Shown: positions 48,668 through 57,541 of the stretch, in pieces | How the letters are laid out: the number at the start of each line of letters is the position of its first letter | How positions within the stretch are numbered: the first letter of the stretch is position 1 | Origin: Kordiimonas sp. SCSIO 12603 | Lineage (GTDB): Bacteria; Pseudomonadota; Alphaproteobacteria; Sphingomonadales; Kordiimonadaceae | Length of the DNA: 64,000 bases | Reading direction: 5' to 3' | NCBI RefSeq assembly: GCF_024398035.1 | Contig: NZ_CP073748.1 | Location: 2,967,001-3,031,000 of the forward strand | Program-made: the position numbers and the translations under genes | Notes under the pieces: model-generated | The model's input: only the letters and a program-made list of their open reading frames with translations | The model's database searches: none | Told to the model about the DNA's origin: nothing

Positions 48668-50463
48668 TGCGTATGTTTAAACTAGCCTTTTCTATCGCCC
48701 TTACACTAAACGTGTTCATAGCTGGTACCGTATATGCCGCTGAAAACACCACAATTCCAAAAGTTCTTAGTAACGAAGATATCAGCCGCTACCAGCGTAT
48801 TTTTGAACTTCAAGAACAAGGGCAATGGAAAAAAGCCGATAGGCTTATCAAGGGCCTAGACAATGATATTCTAATGGGGCACGTGCAGTATCAGCGCTAT
48901 ATGCATCCACGAAAATATCGCAGTCGTTATGGTGAACTAGCTGGATGGTTGAAGCGTTATGCGGATCATCCTAAAGCATGGGCTGTTTATCGCCTTGCCA
49001 AAAAACGCCAAGGCAGAGCACGAGCGCCGCGCAGACCAGTTGAAACACGCTACCCCGGTGTAACAGGCCAGTCTGCTAAGGCAAAACCACCAGTACCACG
49101 CCGCACACGTCTTGAACGCCGTGCTGTAAGCAAATTCCTCGCAAACGTACGCAAGCAAGTAAGACGCGGAAACCCAGAGCATGCCGAGAAGCGTTTCTGG
49201 GCGATGGAAAAACGTGGCCTTGCTGCACCTCACGAACTAGCCGCGGCGCTTGAGCGCATTTCTGCCAGTTATTATTATAAGGGCAATGACTTTAAAGCTC
49301 TGAAACTTTCAACATTGGGCGCAAACCTTGCCCGAGAGATTGAACCTACAACTGACTGGATCGCAGGCCTTTCTAACTGGCGATTAGGAAACTATGACCA
49401 AGCTTATGAGCACTTTTCTATACTAGGTGAATCGGAAAGAGCTTCTGATTGGCTTTTATCTGCAGGGCAGTTCTGGGCAGGCCGCACCGCTTTTCGAATG
49501 GGGGATTCATATGGCGGCACAATACATCTGAAAAATGCCAGTGATTATTCAGAAACCTTCTATGGCCTTATAGCTGGTCGACAGCTTGGTATTAAGCCTG
49601 AGATTGATTGGACTGTTCCAACTCTTTCAAACACTGCGATGACAAACTTACTACAACATCCAGCAACTCGCCGCGCGCTTGCTCTGATGGAAGTAAGTCG
49701 GAATGATGTAGCCGATGAAGAACTACGCCTATTGTGGGGCCGGAAAGGTACTGCTGTACAAGATGATCTTCTCGCACTCGCTGCCAATTTAAATCTTCCT
49801 GCTATACAAACTCGCTTAGCTCGTGCAAGTGGTACGGGTAAACTCGCCCCAACATCAACACGCTACCCATTACCTGATTGGCAACCTGCCGGGGGCTTCA
49901 GTATTGACCGTGCACTCCTGTTTGCCATGGTTCGCAAGGAAAGTGATTTTCGTAGCCGGGCAAAAAGCCGTGTCGGTGCCAGTGGACTTATGCAGGTAAT
50001 GCCTGCGACAGCACGTTTCATTAGTCGCAAGGGCTCAAAACTTCTGCGTAGAAACCGCCACCGCCTTTATGAGCCAGAATTCAATATGGCACTGGGCCAG
50101 CAGTATATTTCTCATCTTCTTGATATGGAATATGTGGACGGAAACCTCTTTATGGCACTCGCGGCCTATAACGGCGGCCCCGGCAGTCTGCTTGAATGGC
50201 GTAAAGAAGTACCTTACCAGCAAGACCCTCTTCTTTTCATTGAATCTATTGGATTTTATGAAACACGTGATTATATCGAACGAGTGATGGCCAACTTATG
50301 GCTCTACCGTATGCGTCTTGGGCAGGAAACACCAAGCCTGGATGCTGTAGCGAGTGGTGCATGGCCTGCCTTTGATGCACTGGACACACCAGAAACTGTT
50401 GAAGCTCTCCAGCGCGCTGTAACCTTAACTGCTGAAGGACAAACTCTCCGTGCCGAAAATTGA
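48667..50463 (+). CDS. Lytic murein transglycosylase (SLT family)
   Basis: A 598-aa periplasmic enzyme that cleaves peptidoglycan to give 1,6-anhydro ends. A signal peptide is followed by a long superhelical N-terminal domain (Slt70-like), with an Arg/Pro-rich linker at about 115-160. The C-terminal SLT domain has catalytic E425 (FAMVRKESDF), GASGLMQVMPATA and LAAYNGGPG. It shares one base with the UDG stop and overlaps moaB by 14 bases, so the three are one operon. Confidence 0.93.
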   Translation: MRMFKLAFSIALTLNVFIAGTVYAAENTTIPKVLSNEDISRYQRIFELQEQGQWKKADRLIKGLDNDILMGHVQYQRYMHPRKYRSRYGELAGWLKRYADHPKAWAVYRLAKKRQGRARAPRRPVETRYPGVTGQSAKAKPPVPRRTRLERRAVSKFLANVRKQVRRGNPEHAEKRFWAMEKRGLAAPHELAAALERISASYYYKGNDFKALKLSTLGANLAREIEPTTDWIAGLSNWRLGNYDQAYEHFSILGESERASDWLLSAGQFWAGRTAFRMGDSYGGTIHLKNASDYSETFYGLIAGRQLGIKPEIDWTVPTLSNTAMTNLLQHPATRRALALMEVSRNDVADEELRLLWGRKGTAVQDDLLALAANLNLPAIQTRLARASGTGKLAPTSTRYPLPDWQPAGGFSIDRALLFAMVRKESDFRSRAKSRVGASGLMQVMPATARFISRKGSKLLRRNRHRLYEPEFNMALGQQYISHLLDMEYVDGNLFMALAAYNGGPGSLLEWRKEVPYQQDPLLFIESIGFYETRDYIERVMANLWLYRMRLGQETPSLDAVASGAWPAFDALDTPETVEALQRAVTLTAEGQTLRAEN

Positions 50464-50980
50464 TGAAAGCCGCCCATTCATTCCCGTTAATATCGCTGTA
50501 ATGACTGTATCTGACACGCGTACCTTTGAAGACGATAAATCGGGCGATACCCTTGCGGACCGTGTAAAAGGCGCAGGTCATAATGTTGCGGACCGAGTAA
50601 TTGTGAAAGATGATAAAGCGTCCATCACCAAACAGCTTGAAACATGGATTGAAAGCGAAGATGTGGATGTGGTGATTTCAACTGGCGGCACAGGTATTAC
50701 TGGCCGTGATATCACTCCTGAATGTTTTGAAGCGCAATATACCAAAACTATTCCAGGCTTCGGCGAACTGTTCCGTATGCTTTCCTACGATCTGATCGGC
50801 ACAAGCACTATTCAAAGCAGAGCAACGGGCGGCATCGCTAAAACAACTCTTCTGTTCGCGCTACCTGGTTCAACGGGCGCGGTTAAAGACGGCTGGGATA
50901 AAATTCTCGTAACGCAATTAGACAATCGTTTCCGTCCCTGTAATTTTGTGGAATTGATGCCACGATTTGGCGAAAAATAA
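50450..50980 (+). CDS. moaB: Molybdenum cofactor biosynthesis protein B
   Basis: A 176-aa MogA/MoaB-fold protein that adenylates molybdopterin before molybdenum insertion. It has the family motifs SDTRTFEDDKSGD, STGGTGITGRDITPE and FALPGSTGAVKDGWD. It starts at GTG inside the 3' end of the transglycosylase gene, with AAGGAC upstream; the start MPKIDESRPF matches MoaB proteins. No other moa gene is adjacent. It ends 66 bases before the first TonB_C protein. Confidence 0.94.
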   Translation: MPKIDESRPFIPVNIAVMTVSDTRTFEDDKSGDTLADRVKGAGHNVADRVIVKDDKASITKQLETWIESEDVDVVISTGGTGITGRDITPECFEAQYTKTIPGFGELFRMLSYDLIGTSTIQSRATGGIAKTTLLFALPGSTGAVKDGWDKILVTQLDNRFRPCNFVELMPRFGEK

Positions 50981-51046
50981 CACCATTGTGACTTTAAAAA
51001 CACGTTTAAAGCGCATATAATCTTCAAATTACACTTGGGGGATTTT
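50981..51046 (+). promoter_or_regulatory. Candidate promoter of the first TPR-TonB_C gene
   Basis: TATAAT at 51016-51021 is preceded at 17 bases by TTTAAA, a weak -35. It is followed by a GGGGGA ribosome site and ATG at 51047. The gap also holds two TTTAAA repeats. It is convincing mainly for its perfect -10. Confidence 0.5.
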
Positions 51047-52132
51047 ATGCGCTTTTTTATTTTCTGCACTATCGTTTTTTCATTATCTCTTTCTGCGGTC
51101 GCGGATGTCAGCAAAGCTGATAAAAAAGCTTTTGCGAGAGCTTACAAGGCTTTTCAGGAAGCCGAAATAAATGGCTCTCGTACAGAACAAGCTTCTACTG
51201 CATTTAAAGCATACCAACTTGGGAAGCATGTATATGCTGACAAACCTAAAACCTTACTTATTCTCGCCAATAACTATGGTTTGATAGAAAGAGACGCTAG
51301 GAAAGCCATCCCGGTTCTCCAGCATGCGCTAGAATTAACCGGCGAAATCTATGGTGATATGTCAGACGAATATCTCAGTAGCCTACTTCAGCTCGCGGAG
51401 GTAAAATCCAACAAAGAACATTATTTCAAATATCACGCTGATTATACTAAAGCCAAAAAGATTATCGATGTAAAACATGGCCTAAAAGGCCCGGAAGCTG
51501 CCCGGTTTTATCTTTCTGTTGGTAAAGCAGCTATCAAAAAGGGGCACAGGTCCTCTATCACTTACTTTAAGAAAGCAGCGACAATTTACGACAATCTAAA
51601 CGCTGAGGAGTTTAAAGGCGAATATGCCTTACTAAAATTCTGGATTGGCAAATACCATATGGCTAATCGGAAGTATAAAAAAGCAGCAGATATGCTGAAT
51701 GCATCGCTCAATGTTTTTGAACAAGCCAATCCTGATACCCAACTTACAATGACAAATCATGCACACCTTATTAAAGTTTATGAAGAGCTTAACATGCGGG
51801 ATGAAGCAACAAAACATTGTCAGGCTATAGGAAAAGCACAACCCATAAATACAACTGATCAAGATTATCTGCCTGTATATAGGCGCCACCCCAAGTATCC
51901 TCGCCTAGCACAAGAATCCGGCAAGGAGGGCTACGCAATTGTTGAACTTACAGTTGATAGAGAAGGCTTTGTCAAGAATCCTAAAGTTATCGAATATGAA
52001 GGTTCAAAGTCTTTTGGAACAGCAAGCTTGGATATCATTGATACCTTCAGATATATCCCACGCTTTGAAAATGGATCCCCTGTTGAAAGCACAGGTGTTC
52101 GCTACAAGTTTTCCTACAATATTGCAAAGTAA
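51047..52132 (+). CDS. Secreted TPR-like protein with C-terminal TonB domain (copy 1)
   Basis: A 361-aa exported protein. A signal peptide (SAVA-DVS) is followed by a helical, TPR-like body (KAFQEAE ... AFKAYQLGKHVYADKPKTLLILANNYGL ... AIPVLQHALELTGEIYGD). The TonB_C domain spans about 270-361 (HPKYPRLAQESGKEGYAIVE, then FRYIPRFENGSPVES). Unlike true TonB it has no N-terminal membrane anchor kept after cleavage and no Pro-rich arm. It is about 60 percent identical by eye to copy 2 over the last 120 residues. No exbB or exbD is near. Function unknown. Confidence 0.82.
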   Translation: MRFFIFCTIVFSLSLSAVADVSKADKKAFARAYKAFQEAEINGSRTEQASTAFKAYQLGKHVYADKPKTLLILANNYGLIERDARKAIPVLQHALELTGEIYGDMSDEYLSSLLQLAEVKSNKEHYFKYHADYTKAKKIIDVKHGLKGPEAARFYLSVGKAAIKKGHRSSITYFKKAATIYDNLNAEEFKGEYALLKFWIGKYHMANRKYKKAADMLNASLNVFEQANPDTQLTMTNHAHLIKVYEELNMRDEATKHCQAIGKAQPINTTDQDYLPVYRRHPKYPRLAQESGKEGYAIVELTVDREGFVKNPKVIEYEGSKSFGTASLDIIDTFRYIPRFENGSPVESTGVRYKFSYNIAK

Positions 52133-52272
52133 CAGTTCCCAAACAGAACAGTTAACGTTTTTGTTACCCCCGTTCTCCAACATGGACTTTAACACACTTT
52201 AATCAATATTTTTCAAACACTTACCTTATTTAACTCAATAAAACCCACAAAAACTACCTATAAGAGTATCTA

Positions 52273-52301
52273 TTGCAAACTAAAGATTAGTATAATATAA
52301 C
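52273..52301 (+). promoter_or_regulatory. Promoter of the second TPR-TonB_C gene
   Basis: TTGCAA (-35) and TATAAC (-10), 17 bases apart, lie 32 bases before the ATG at 52334, with a GGGAGG ribosome site between. The surrounding 200-bp gap is very AT-rich. It suggests this copy is transcribed on its own rather than only from copy 1. Confidence 0.65.
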
Positions 52302-52333
52302 ATAATACATTCAAACGAATGGGAGGTTAAATT

Positions 52334-53416
52334 ATGCGATTAACATCAATTGTCGCCATTTGCATCGCCTTTACAGCACCAGCAGTGGCTGACACCCACA
52401 GTGCAGATACAGGCACATTTAAACAAGCTTATAGAGCTTATAAGGCTGCCGTTAAAACAGGTACCAAGGAAGATAAAATTTCCACGGCTCTAAAGGCGTA
52501 TAAACTGGGAAAAACTGTCTATCAAAATGACCCGGAAACCTTGGCTAAACTAGCCATCAACTATGGTCTAACGGAAGATCAGCCTCATAAAGCCATTACG
52601 GCATTGAAACATGCCTATAAATTGAGAGAGGATGTTTACGGAGAAAATTCTCCCGAACTTGCCCCTCTTTTGATCTACATTGGTAATGCTAAGGCAAGAA
52701 GGGACCGTCGCTTTGATTTCTACAGCGAATTCGCCCGCGCAGGAAAAATTGTAAAGAACACATATGGTGCAGAATCTACAGAATACGCCCGTTTCAATCT
52801 GGAAATCGGTAAAACGGCATACAGACTCCAAGATCGTTCAGCAATCAAATATCTAAATCGTGCTGAAGCGATTTTTAGCATGGATGCAAACAATACAAAT
52901 AAAGAAGACCATGCTCTTTCAAAACTGTGGCAGGGTAAATATTATCTTGCAGACGAGAACTTTATTAAAGCCACTGACGCACTGCTTTATTCCTTGAGCG
53001 TATTTGAAGAAACATCTCCCAATGCAGAGATCACTCTAACAAATCATGCGCACTTGATTGAAGCCTATGAACAGCGGAATCTTCGAGATAAGGCAACCGC
53101 ACATTGCCATGCGATTGGTAAGGTTCAGCCGGTAGACGATGAGCAGGATTATTTACCTATTTTTGGTAAACAACCAACATACCCTCGCATAGCGATTAAC
53201 CGTGGCCAAGAAGGTTATGCAATTGTCGAACTTACCGTAGATGAAGAAGGTTTTGTGAAAAACCCTATGATTCTTGAATCAGAAGGCGGCAAATATTTTG
53301 AAACTGCAAGTCTACGCGCTATCAGCGAGTTCCGCTACGTCCCGCGCTTTGAAGATGGAAAACCCGTAGAAACAAATAGTGTTACCTATAAGTTCTCTTA
53401 CTCAATGAGGAACTAA
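52334..53416 (+). CDS. Secreted TPR-like protein with C-terminal TonB domain (copy 2)
   Basis: A 360-aa paralogue of the preceding gene with the same plan: signal peptide (PAVA-DTH), TPR-like helices (KAYKLGKTVYQNDPETLAKLAINYGL), a shared AHCHAIGK-type segment, then TonB_C (QPTYPRIAINRGQEGYAIVE ... FRYVPRFEDGKPVE). The two share long runs such as EGYAIVELTVD and EGFVKNP, so duplication is recent enough to align easily. It has its own promoter-like sequence. It may present a TonB-like fold in the periplasm without being an energy transducer. Confidence 0.82.
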   Translation: MRLTSIVAICIAFTAPAVADTHSADTGTFKQAYRAYKAAVKTGTKEDKISTALKAYKLGKTVYQNDPETLAKLAINYGLTEDQPHKAITALKHAYKLREDVYGENSPELAPLLIYIGNAKARRDRRFDFYSEFARAGKIVKNTYGAESTEYARFNLEIGKTAYRLQDRSAIKYLNRAEAIFSMDANNTNKEDHALSKLWQGKYYLADENFIKATDALLYSLSVFEETSPNAEITLTNHAHLIEAYEQRNLRDKATAHCHAIGKVQPVDDEQDYLPIFGKQPTYPRIAINRGQEGYAIVELTVDEEGFVKNPMILESEGGKYFETASLRAISEFRYVPRFEDGKPVETNSVTYKFSYSMRN

Positions 53417-53536
53417 CATAACGCAATCACTATTTGATACGTTTACCGCCTGTTTAAAATCCACTGCAGGCCAACCTTCCAAAGCAGGCGGTAATACAAA
53501 CCCATAGTCGTATCCAACAAGCAGGTAAGAAGAATA

Positions 53537-54640
53537 ATGATAAAGGGTACGATAATAGCTTTGGCTTTGTGGTCTTTTTCTGTGTCAGCAACAGACCATG
53601 AAGCCCAACTCGCACAACATTCACGGGCCTATGCTGATGCTATGGCTCTTCACAACTATACCTCAGCGCTCGTCAACGCTCAAAAAGCTCATTTCATTGC
53701 TAAACACCATATGAAACTGAAGGAAGATGACCTTTTCCCTTACCTGCACCGATATGCAATAGCTGCTCTTAAATTCAGAGATAAATCAGCGTTGTCTATC
53801 CTTCAGGAGGTGCTGAACTTACATAAAGAAAATAGCTCCTACTCCAATGATCTTCACGGTAGATTATTGATACTCGCAGCATCCGAGGCTCGGCAACGAG
53901 GCAGACCGAAAAAGGCATATGAATTCCTCGGAAAAGCAAAAAAACTTGCCGCAGCCAACAATTCAGAGGCCCAAACACTAGGAGCGTTAATTGATCTGGA
54001 ATTCAGCTATCTTCATTTCGAAAAGGGCGATATTGCAAGAGCAGCAAGATTTAATGATCAAGCCTACACAGTTTTAACAGATGAGCGATCTGAAATAAGC
54101 CCGCTACAGCTGGCTTATGCTGAACTATTGCGAGGTGATATCTATCTTCGCCAACAAAATTGGGCTCAAGCCATTCCCCATTTTGAAACCGCCTACAATA
54201 TTTACAAAACTGACAGCCTGAATTTCACCAAACTTAATGGCGAGCACAACGTAACAGCTGCCTACATTCTGAAACGACTTGTCGCAGCATATCACAATCA
54301 GGGCGACACTGCTGGCGCAGAAGCCACAGCGCTTGAATTTGCCTACACCAGACCTTGGGAAGCTGGTTATTTGATTTACAATCCAACTGAAAAAATACCC
54401 TTTTGGTTATCTGAAAGCCTATCCGCTAAAAAAGAAAAACAAGCCGCCGGATATATAGCTTCCTATGAAATGACTGCCGCTGGCCGCAGAAAAAATATTG
54501 AGATTCACATAGCGAAAAACATCTCGGCAGAAGAAGTACAGCTCCAGTTCGAACAATCATATTATGTACCAAAAATAGAGAACGGAAAGCCCGTTGCCGA
54601 ACGGGGATGCAAGGAATGCCAATTCCATGTTCGCCATTAA
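53537..54640 (+). CDS. Secreted TPR-like protein, degenerate TonB_C end (copy 3)
   Basis: A 367-aa exported protein with signal peptide (SVSA-TDH) and a TPR-like body (ALVNAQKAHFIAKHHM ... AIPHFETAYNIYKTD). The C-terminus keeps only traces of the TonB_C pattern of copies 1 and 2: YYVPKIENGKPVAE corresponds to FRYIPRFENGSPVES, but the YPRLA and EGYAIVELTVD core is replaced. Two extra Cys (GCKEC) lie near the end. Diverged third member of the tandem set; it is a full open frame, so not a pseudogene. Confidence 0.75.
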   Translation: MIKGTIIALALWSFSVSATDHEAQLAQHSRAYADAMALHNYTSALVNAQKAHFIAKHHMKLKEDDLFPYLHRYAIAALKFRDKSALSILQEVLNLHKENSSYSNDLHGRLLILAASEARQRGRPKKAYEFLGKAKKLAAANNSEAQTLGALIDLEFSYLHFEKGDIARAARFNDQAYTVLTDERSEISPLQLAYAELLRGDIYLRQQNWAQAIPHFETAYNIYKTDSLNFTKLNGEHNVTAAYILKRLVAAYHNQGDTAGAEATALEFAYTRPWEAGYLIYNPTEKIPFWLSESLSAKKEKQAAGYIASYEMTAAGRRKNIEIHIAKNISAEEVQLQFEQSYYVPKIENGKPVAERGCKECQFHVRH

Positions 54641-54768
54641 ACCAAAGGTCTATCATTAGCCTCCCCTCCACACTCGAGATGTAAAATTTTAACGAATTGG
54701 TAATTTCTCCTTTCCTCAAGGCCACCTGTCGCCTAATCTCTCGAAAAACAGAATAATGGGGAGTAGAC

Positions 54769-56277
54769 GTGGGTATATTTAAACGTCTCGCTGTTGCAGC
54801 GCTTGTGGGCATCTTTTCCAGCGCCGGGGCAATAGCTCAGGAAACAACCGAAGACAGAAGCGGTTTTGTCAACACAGTGTCTGACGCGATTTACGCGCTC
54901 GAGGCATTTGTATTCAGCAATATCACGGTATTTGGTTTTGAAATCGCATGGATTGTTGCATTCCTTGCACTGCCGATGCTGATTTTGACCGGATATTTCA
55001 TGTTCATCAATGTCACCAGCTTCAAACGTGCCTGGAAAATTGTACGCGGGGATTACCATGATGAAACTGCCCCTGGGGAGGTTACGCAGTTTCAGGCATT
55101 ATCCACCGCCCTTTCCGGTACTGTTGGCCTTGGTAATATCGCGGGTGTTGCAGTTGCAATCTCCACAGGTGGGCCGGGCGCCACTTTCTGGATGATCCTG
55201 ATTGGTTTCTGCGCCATGTCACTCAAATTCGCGGAATGTACGCTCGGTGTGAAATACCGCGACGTACGCGAAGACGGCACAGTAGCTGGCGGCCCGATGT
55301 ATTATCTAGAGCGCGGCCTGAAAGCGCGCGGTTGGGGTAAAGTTGGTAAGGCACTGGCATGGACATACGCGATTCTGGCGGTCCCAACATTGTTGCAGGT
55401 AGCACAGGTAAACCAGTCTTTCGAAGCTATCTCCGTTGTAACGGGCTTCACGTCAGAGGCAACAAAGTGGGGCTTTGGTGTCTTTATCGCAGCGGCTACT
55501 GCTGTTGTGATCATCGGCGGCATTAAATCCATCGCGAAGGTAACAGCGCGTCTTGTGCCTGCAATGGCAGGGATTTATATCCTCGGTGCTCTTGTTATCA
55601 TTCTTGGAAACGTGTCAGCCGTTCCAGCGGCCTTTGGTACTATTTTCTCATCTGCCTTCTCGCTTGAAGCTGGTATTGGTGGCATTATCGGTACCATCAT
55701 CATTGCTATGCAGCGTGCTGTATATTCAACAGAGGCTGGCCTTGGTTCAGCAACAATGGCGCATGCAGCTGCGAAAACAAACGAGCCTGTATCTGAAGGC
55801 ATGGTTGCCCTTATGGAACCATTCATTGATACAGTTGTGGTTTCCACGATGACAGCGCTTGTGATTGTGATTACAGGTGTTTACGTGGGCGGTACCGATG
55901 TGGCTGGCATTTCCCTTACATCTCAGGCATTCGGCAGTGTGATTGCATGGTTCCCTTGGGTTCTCGCTATCGCGGCCTTCCTGTTTGGGTATTCTACAAT
56001 CATCAGCTGGGGCTATTATTCCGGCAAAGTTTGGGAATTTGTTTTCGGCGGCAGCAGCCGTTCTATGATGATCTTCAAAGTAATCTTCTGCGCAGCCCTT
56101 ATTCCTGGTGCTGTATTCTCAGCCGGAGAAGTATATGCCCTTATGGACAGTATGTTCTTCCTGATGGCAGTACCAAACGTGATTGGTATTTATATCATGG
56201 CGCCTGAATTAAAGCGGGATCTTACCAGTTATTTGGCGAGGCTTCGTTCGGGGGAAATTCGCGAAACAAACGCATAA
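54769..56277 (+). CDS. AgcS-family sodium/alanine(glycine) symporter
   Basis: A 502-aa inner-membrane transporter that imports small amino acids with Na+ or H+. The AGCS signature is present (ALSTALSGTVGLGNIAGVAVAISTGGPGATFWM). MYYLERGLKARG and YSTEAGLGSATMAHAAA are also typical. It starts at GTG with GGGGAG upstream. The first ~30 residues (RLAVAALVGIFSSAGAIAQE) look like a cleavable signal peptide ahead of the usual first helix, as seen in some marine bacteria. A strong terminator follows. Confidence 0.92.
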   Translation: MGIFKRLAVAALVGIFSSAGAIAQETTEDRSGFVNTVSDAIYALEAFVFSNITVFGFEIAWIVAFLALPMLILTGYFMFINVTSFKRAWKIVRGDYHDETAPGEVTQFQALSTALSGTVGLGNIAGVAVAISTGGPGATFWMILIGFCAMSLKFAECTLGVKYRDVREDGTVAGGPMYYLERGLKARGWGKVGKALAWTYAILAVPTLLQVAQVNQSFEAISVVTGFTSEATKWGFGVFIAAATAVVIIGGIKSIAKVTARLVPAMAGIYILGALVIILGNVSAVPAAFGTIFSSAFSLEAGIGGIIGTIIIAMQRAVYSTEAGLGSATMAHAAAKTNEPVSEGMVALMEPFIDTVVVSTMTALVIVITGVYVGGTDVAGISLTSQAFGSVIAWFPWVLAIAAFLFGYSTIISWGYYSGKVWEFVFGGSSRSMMIFKVIFCAALIPGAVFSAGEVYALMDSMFFLMAVPNVIGIYIMAPELKRDLTSYLARLRSGEIRETNA

Positions 56278-56288
56278 TAAATTGAATT

Positions 56289-56314
56289 GGCAGCCTTCTG
56301 AGGCTGCCTTTTTT
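56289..56314 (+). terminator. Terminator of the AgcS gene
   Basis: GGCAGCCT / AGGCTGCC, a perfect 8-bp stem with a 4-nt loop and TTTTTT directly after, 15 bases beyond the stop. Confidence 0.92.
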
Positions 56315-56327
56315 CTGGGAGGGAACA

Positions 56328-56807
56328 ATGAGAAATCTATTAATCGCTGTAGCGGTCGCCTGCATTGCATTCAGTTCAGCAGTTGCCCGTGACGCCAAAG
56401 AAGATGTAAATACTGCGCTTACCAGCTTCCACACAGCAGCATCCAAAGCTGATTGGGACACATATTTCGGCCTGCTGACCGAGGATAGCGTCTTTATGGG
56501 AACCGATGCTTCTGAGCGTTGGAGCAAAGCCGAATTCAAATCATACGCTTCAAAAACACGCGGCTGGACATATACCAAAGAGAACCGCTTCATCTATATC
56601 GCAGCAGACGGTAACACCGCTTGGTTTGATGAAATTCTCAACAACGAAAAATACGGCACAAGTCGCGGTACAGGTGTACTGATTCGCACAAATGATGGCT
56701 GGAAGATCATCCAGTATAATCTTACATTCCCTATTCCAAATGATCTGGCAGCGGGAATCACACAAGAGATTCAAACATTTGAAGCACGTCAAAAAGTAAA
56801 CCCATAA
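56328..56807 (+). CDS. Secreted NTF2-like (SnoaL_3/DUF4440-type) protein
   Basis: A 159-aa protein with a signal peptide (SSAVA-RDA). The rest is one NTF2-like cone fold (SFHTAASKADWDTYFGLLTEDSVFMGTDASERWSK ... GVLIRTNDGWKIIQYNLTFPIP), the pattern of SnoaL_3/nuclear-transport-factor-2-like domains. Some bind small ligands; no catalytic residue can be assigned. Monocistronic, between two terminators. Confidence 0.87.
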   Translation: MRNLLIAVAVACIAFSSAVARDAKEDVNTALTSFHTAASKADWDTYFGLLTEDSVFMGTDASERWSKAEFKSYASKTRGWTYTKENRFIYIAADGNTAWFDEILNNEKYGTSRGTGVLIRTNDGWKIIQYNLTFPIPNDLAAGITQEIQTFEARQKVNP

Positions 56808-56842
56808 GGCGATATTTATACACCCTTGCTAAAGTAACAAAG

Positions 56843-56877
56843 GAACTTCATCCTAATTATGGGTGAAGTTCTTTTTT
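56843..56877 (+). terminator. Terminator of the NTF2-like gene
   Basis: GAACTTCATCC pairs with GGGTGAAGTTC (11 bp, one G-U) around a 7-nt loop and is followed by TTTTTT. Confidence 0.92.
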
Positions 56878-56896
56878 ATACTGATAGGAGGCTGGG

Positions 56897-57541
56897 GTGC
56901 CTGTTTCCGGAGTATTAGAACATCTTTTAGAATATTGGCAGGAATTGCCGCGCCCTGAAGGGCAGTATATTCCGCCAAAGGCTGCGCTTACACCAAGTGA
57001 CCTGCACGAACTGTTGCCGCGCATTGCCCTTCTCAAACGACATAACCGCTATGATATCCCTATCCGTATGATGGGCACAGGGTCCAACACGCACTGGCAT
57101 AACCCTCATATAGGCATGAATGCGTTTGATTTCACCAGCCCACAAATGCACGAAAATACAGCACGGCTTTATGCAGCAGTGCTGGACCAACCCTGTGCGG
57201 CGCTATTGAGGAAGACAGTGGAACGTAAATCAGGGCCAGCTGATGTTGCCTCGCTTTATCTACCGCTCGCTGATACAGAAGGGAATGCCAGCTATATTAT
57301 CAGCTGCTCAATCTATGAAGACAGGCAGCCAATTGTAGATATCACTGACCGTTTGATCCTTGATCAGCAGAACATCAGACAATTGGAATATATTGATTTA
57401 GGGTACGGCACACCTGAAGTGGTTTTTGATCGGCCTACGCCAAACCCTGCAATTCACTCACAGGCTAAAAGTGAGAAATGGTGGAACCGTTTTATGCCGT
57501 CTGCACAAAAAGGCGCCCACCATAAAAAGCTTGATAGCTAA
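56897..57541 (+). CDS. PAS_5-domain (alphaproteobacterial PAS) protein
   Basis: A 214-aa cytosolic protein of the PAS_5 family. The pattern LLEYWQELPRPEGQYIPPKAALTPSDLHELLPRIALLKRH ... IPIRMMGTGSNTHW (about 10-70) is typical. These stand-alone sensory-like domains carry no output domain and have no fixed function. It starts at GTG after GGAGG. It overlaps the convergent SDR gene's stop by 4 bp. Confidence 0.82.
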   Translation: MPVSGVLEHLLEYWQELPRPEGQYIPPKAALTPSDLHELLPRIALLKRHNRYDIPIRMMGTGSNTHWHNPHIGMNAFDFTSPQMHENTARLYAAVLDQPCAALLRKTVERKSGPADVASLYLPLADTEGNASYIISCSIYEDRQPIVDITDRLILDQQNIRQLEYIDLGYGTPEVVFDRPTPNPAIHSQAKSEKWWNRFMPSAQKGAHHKKLDS

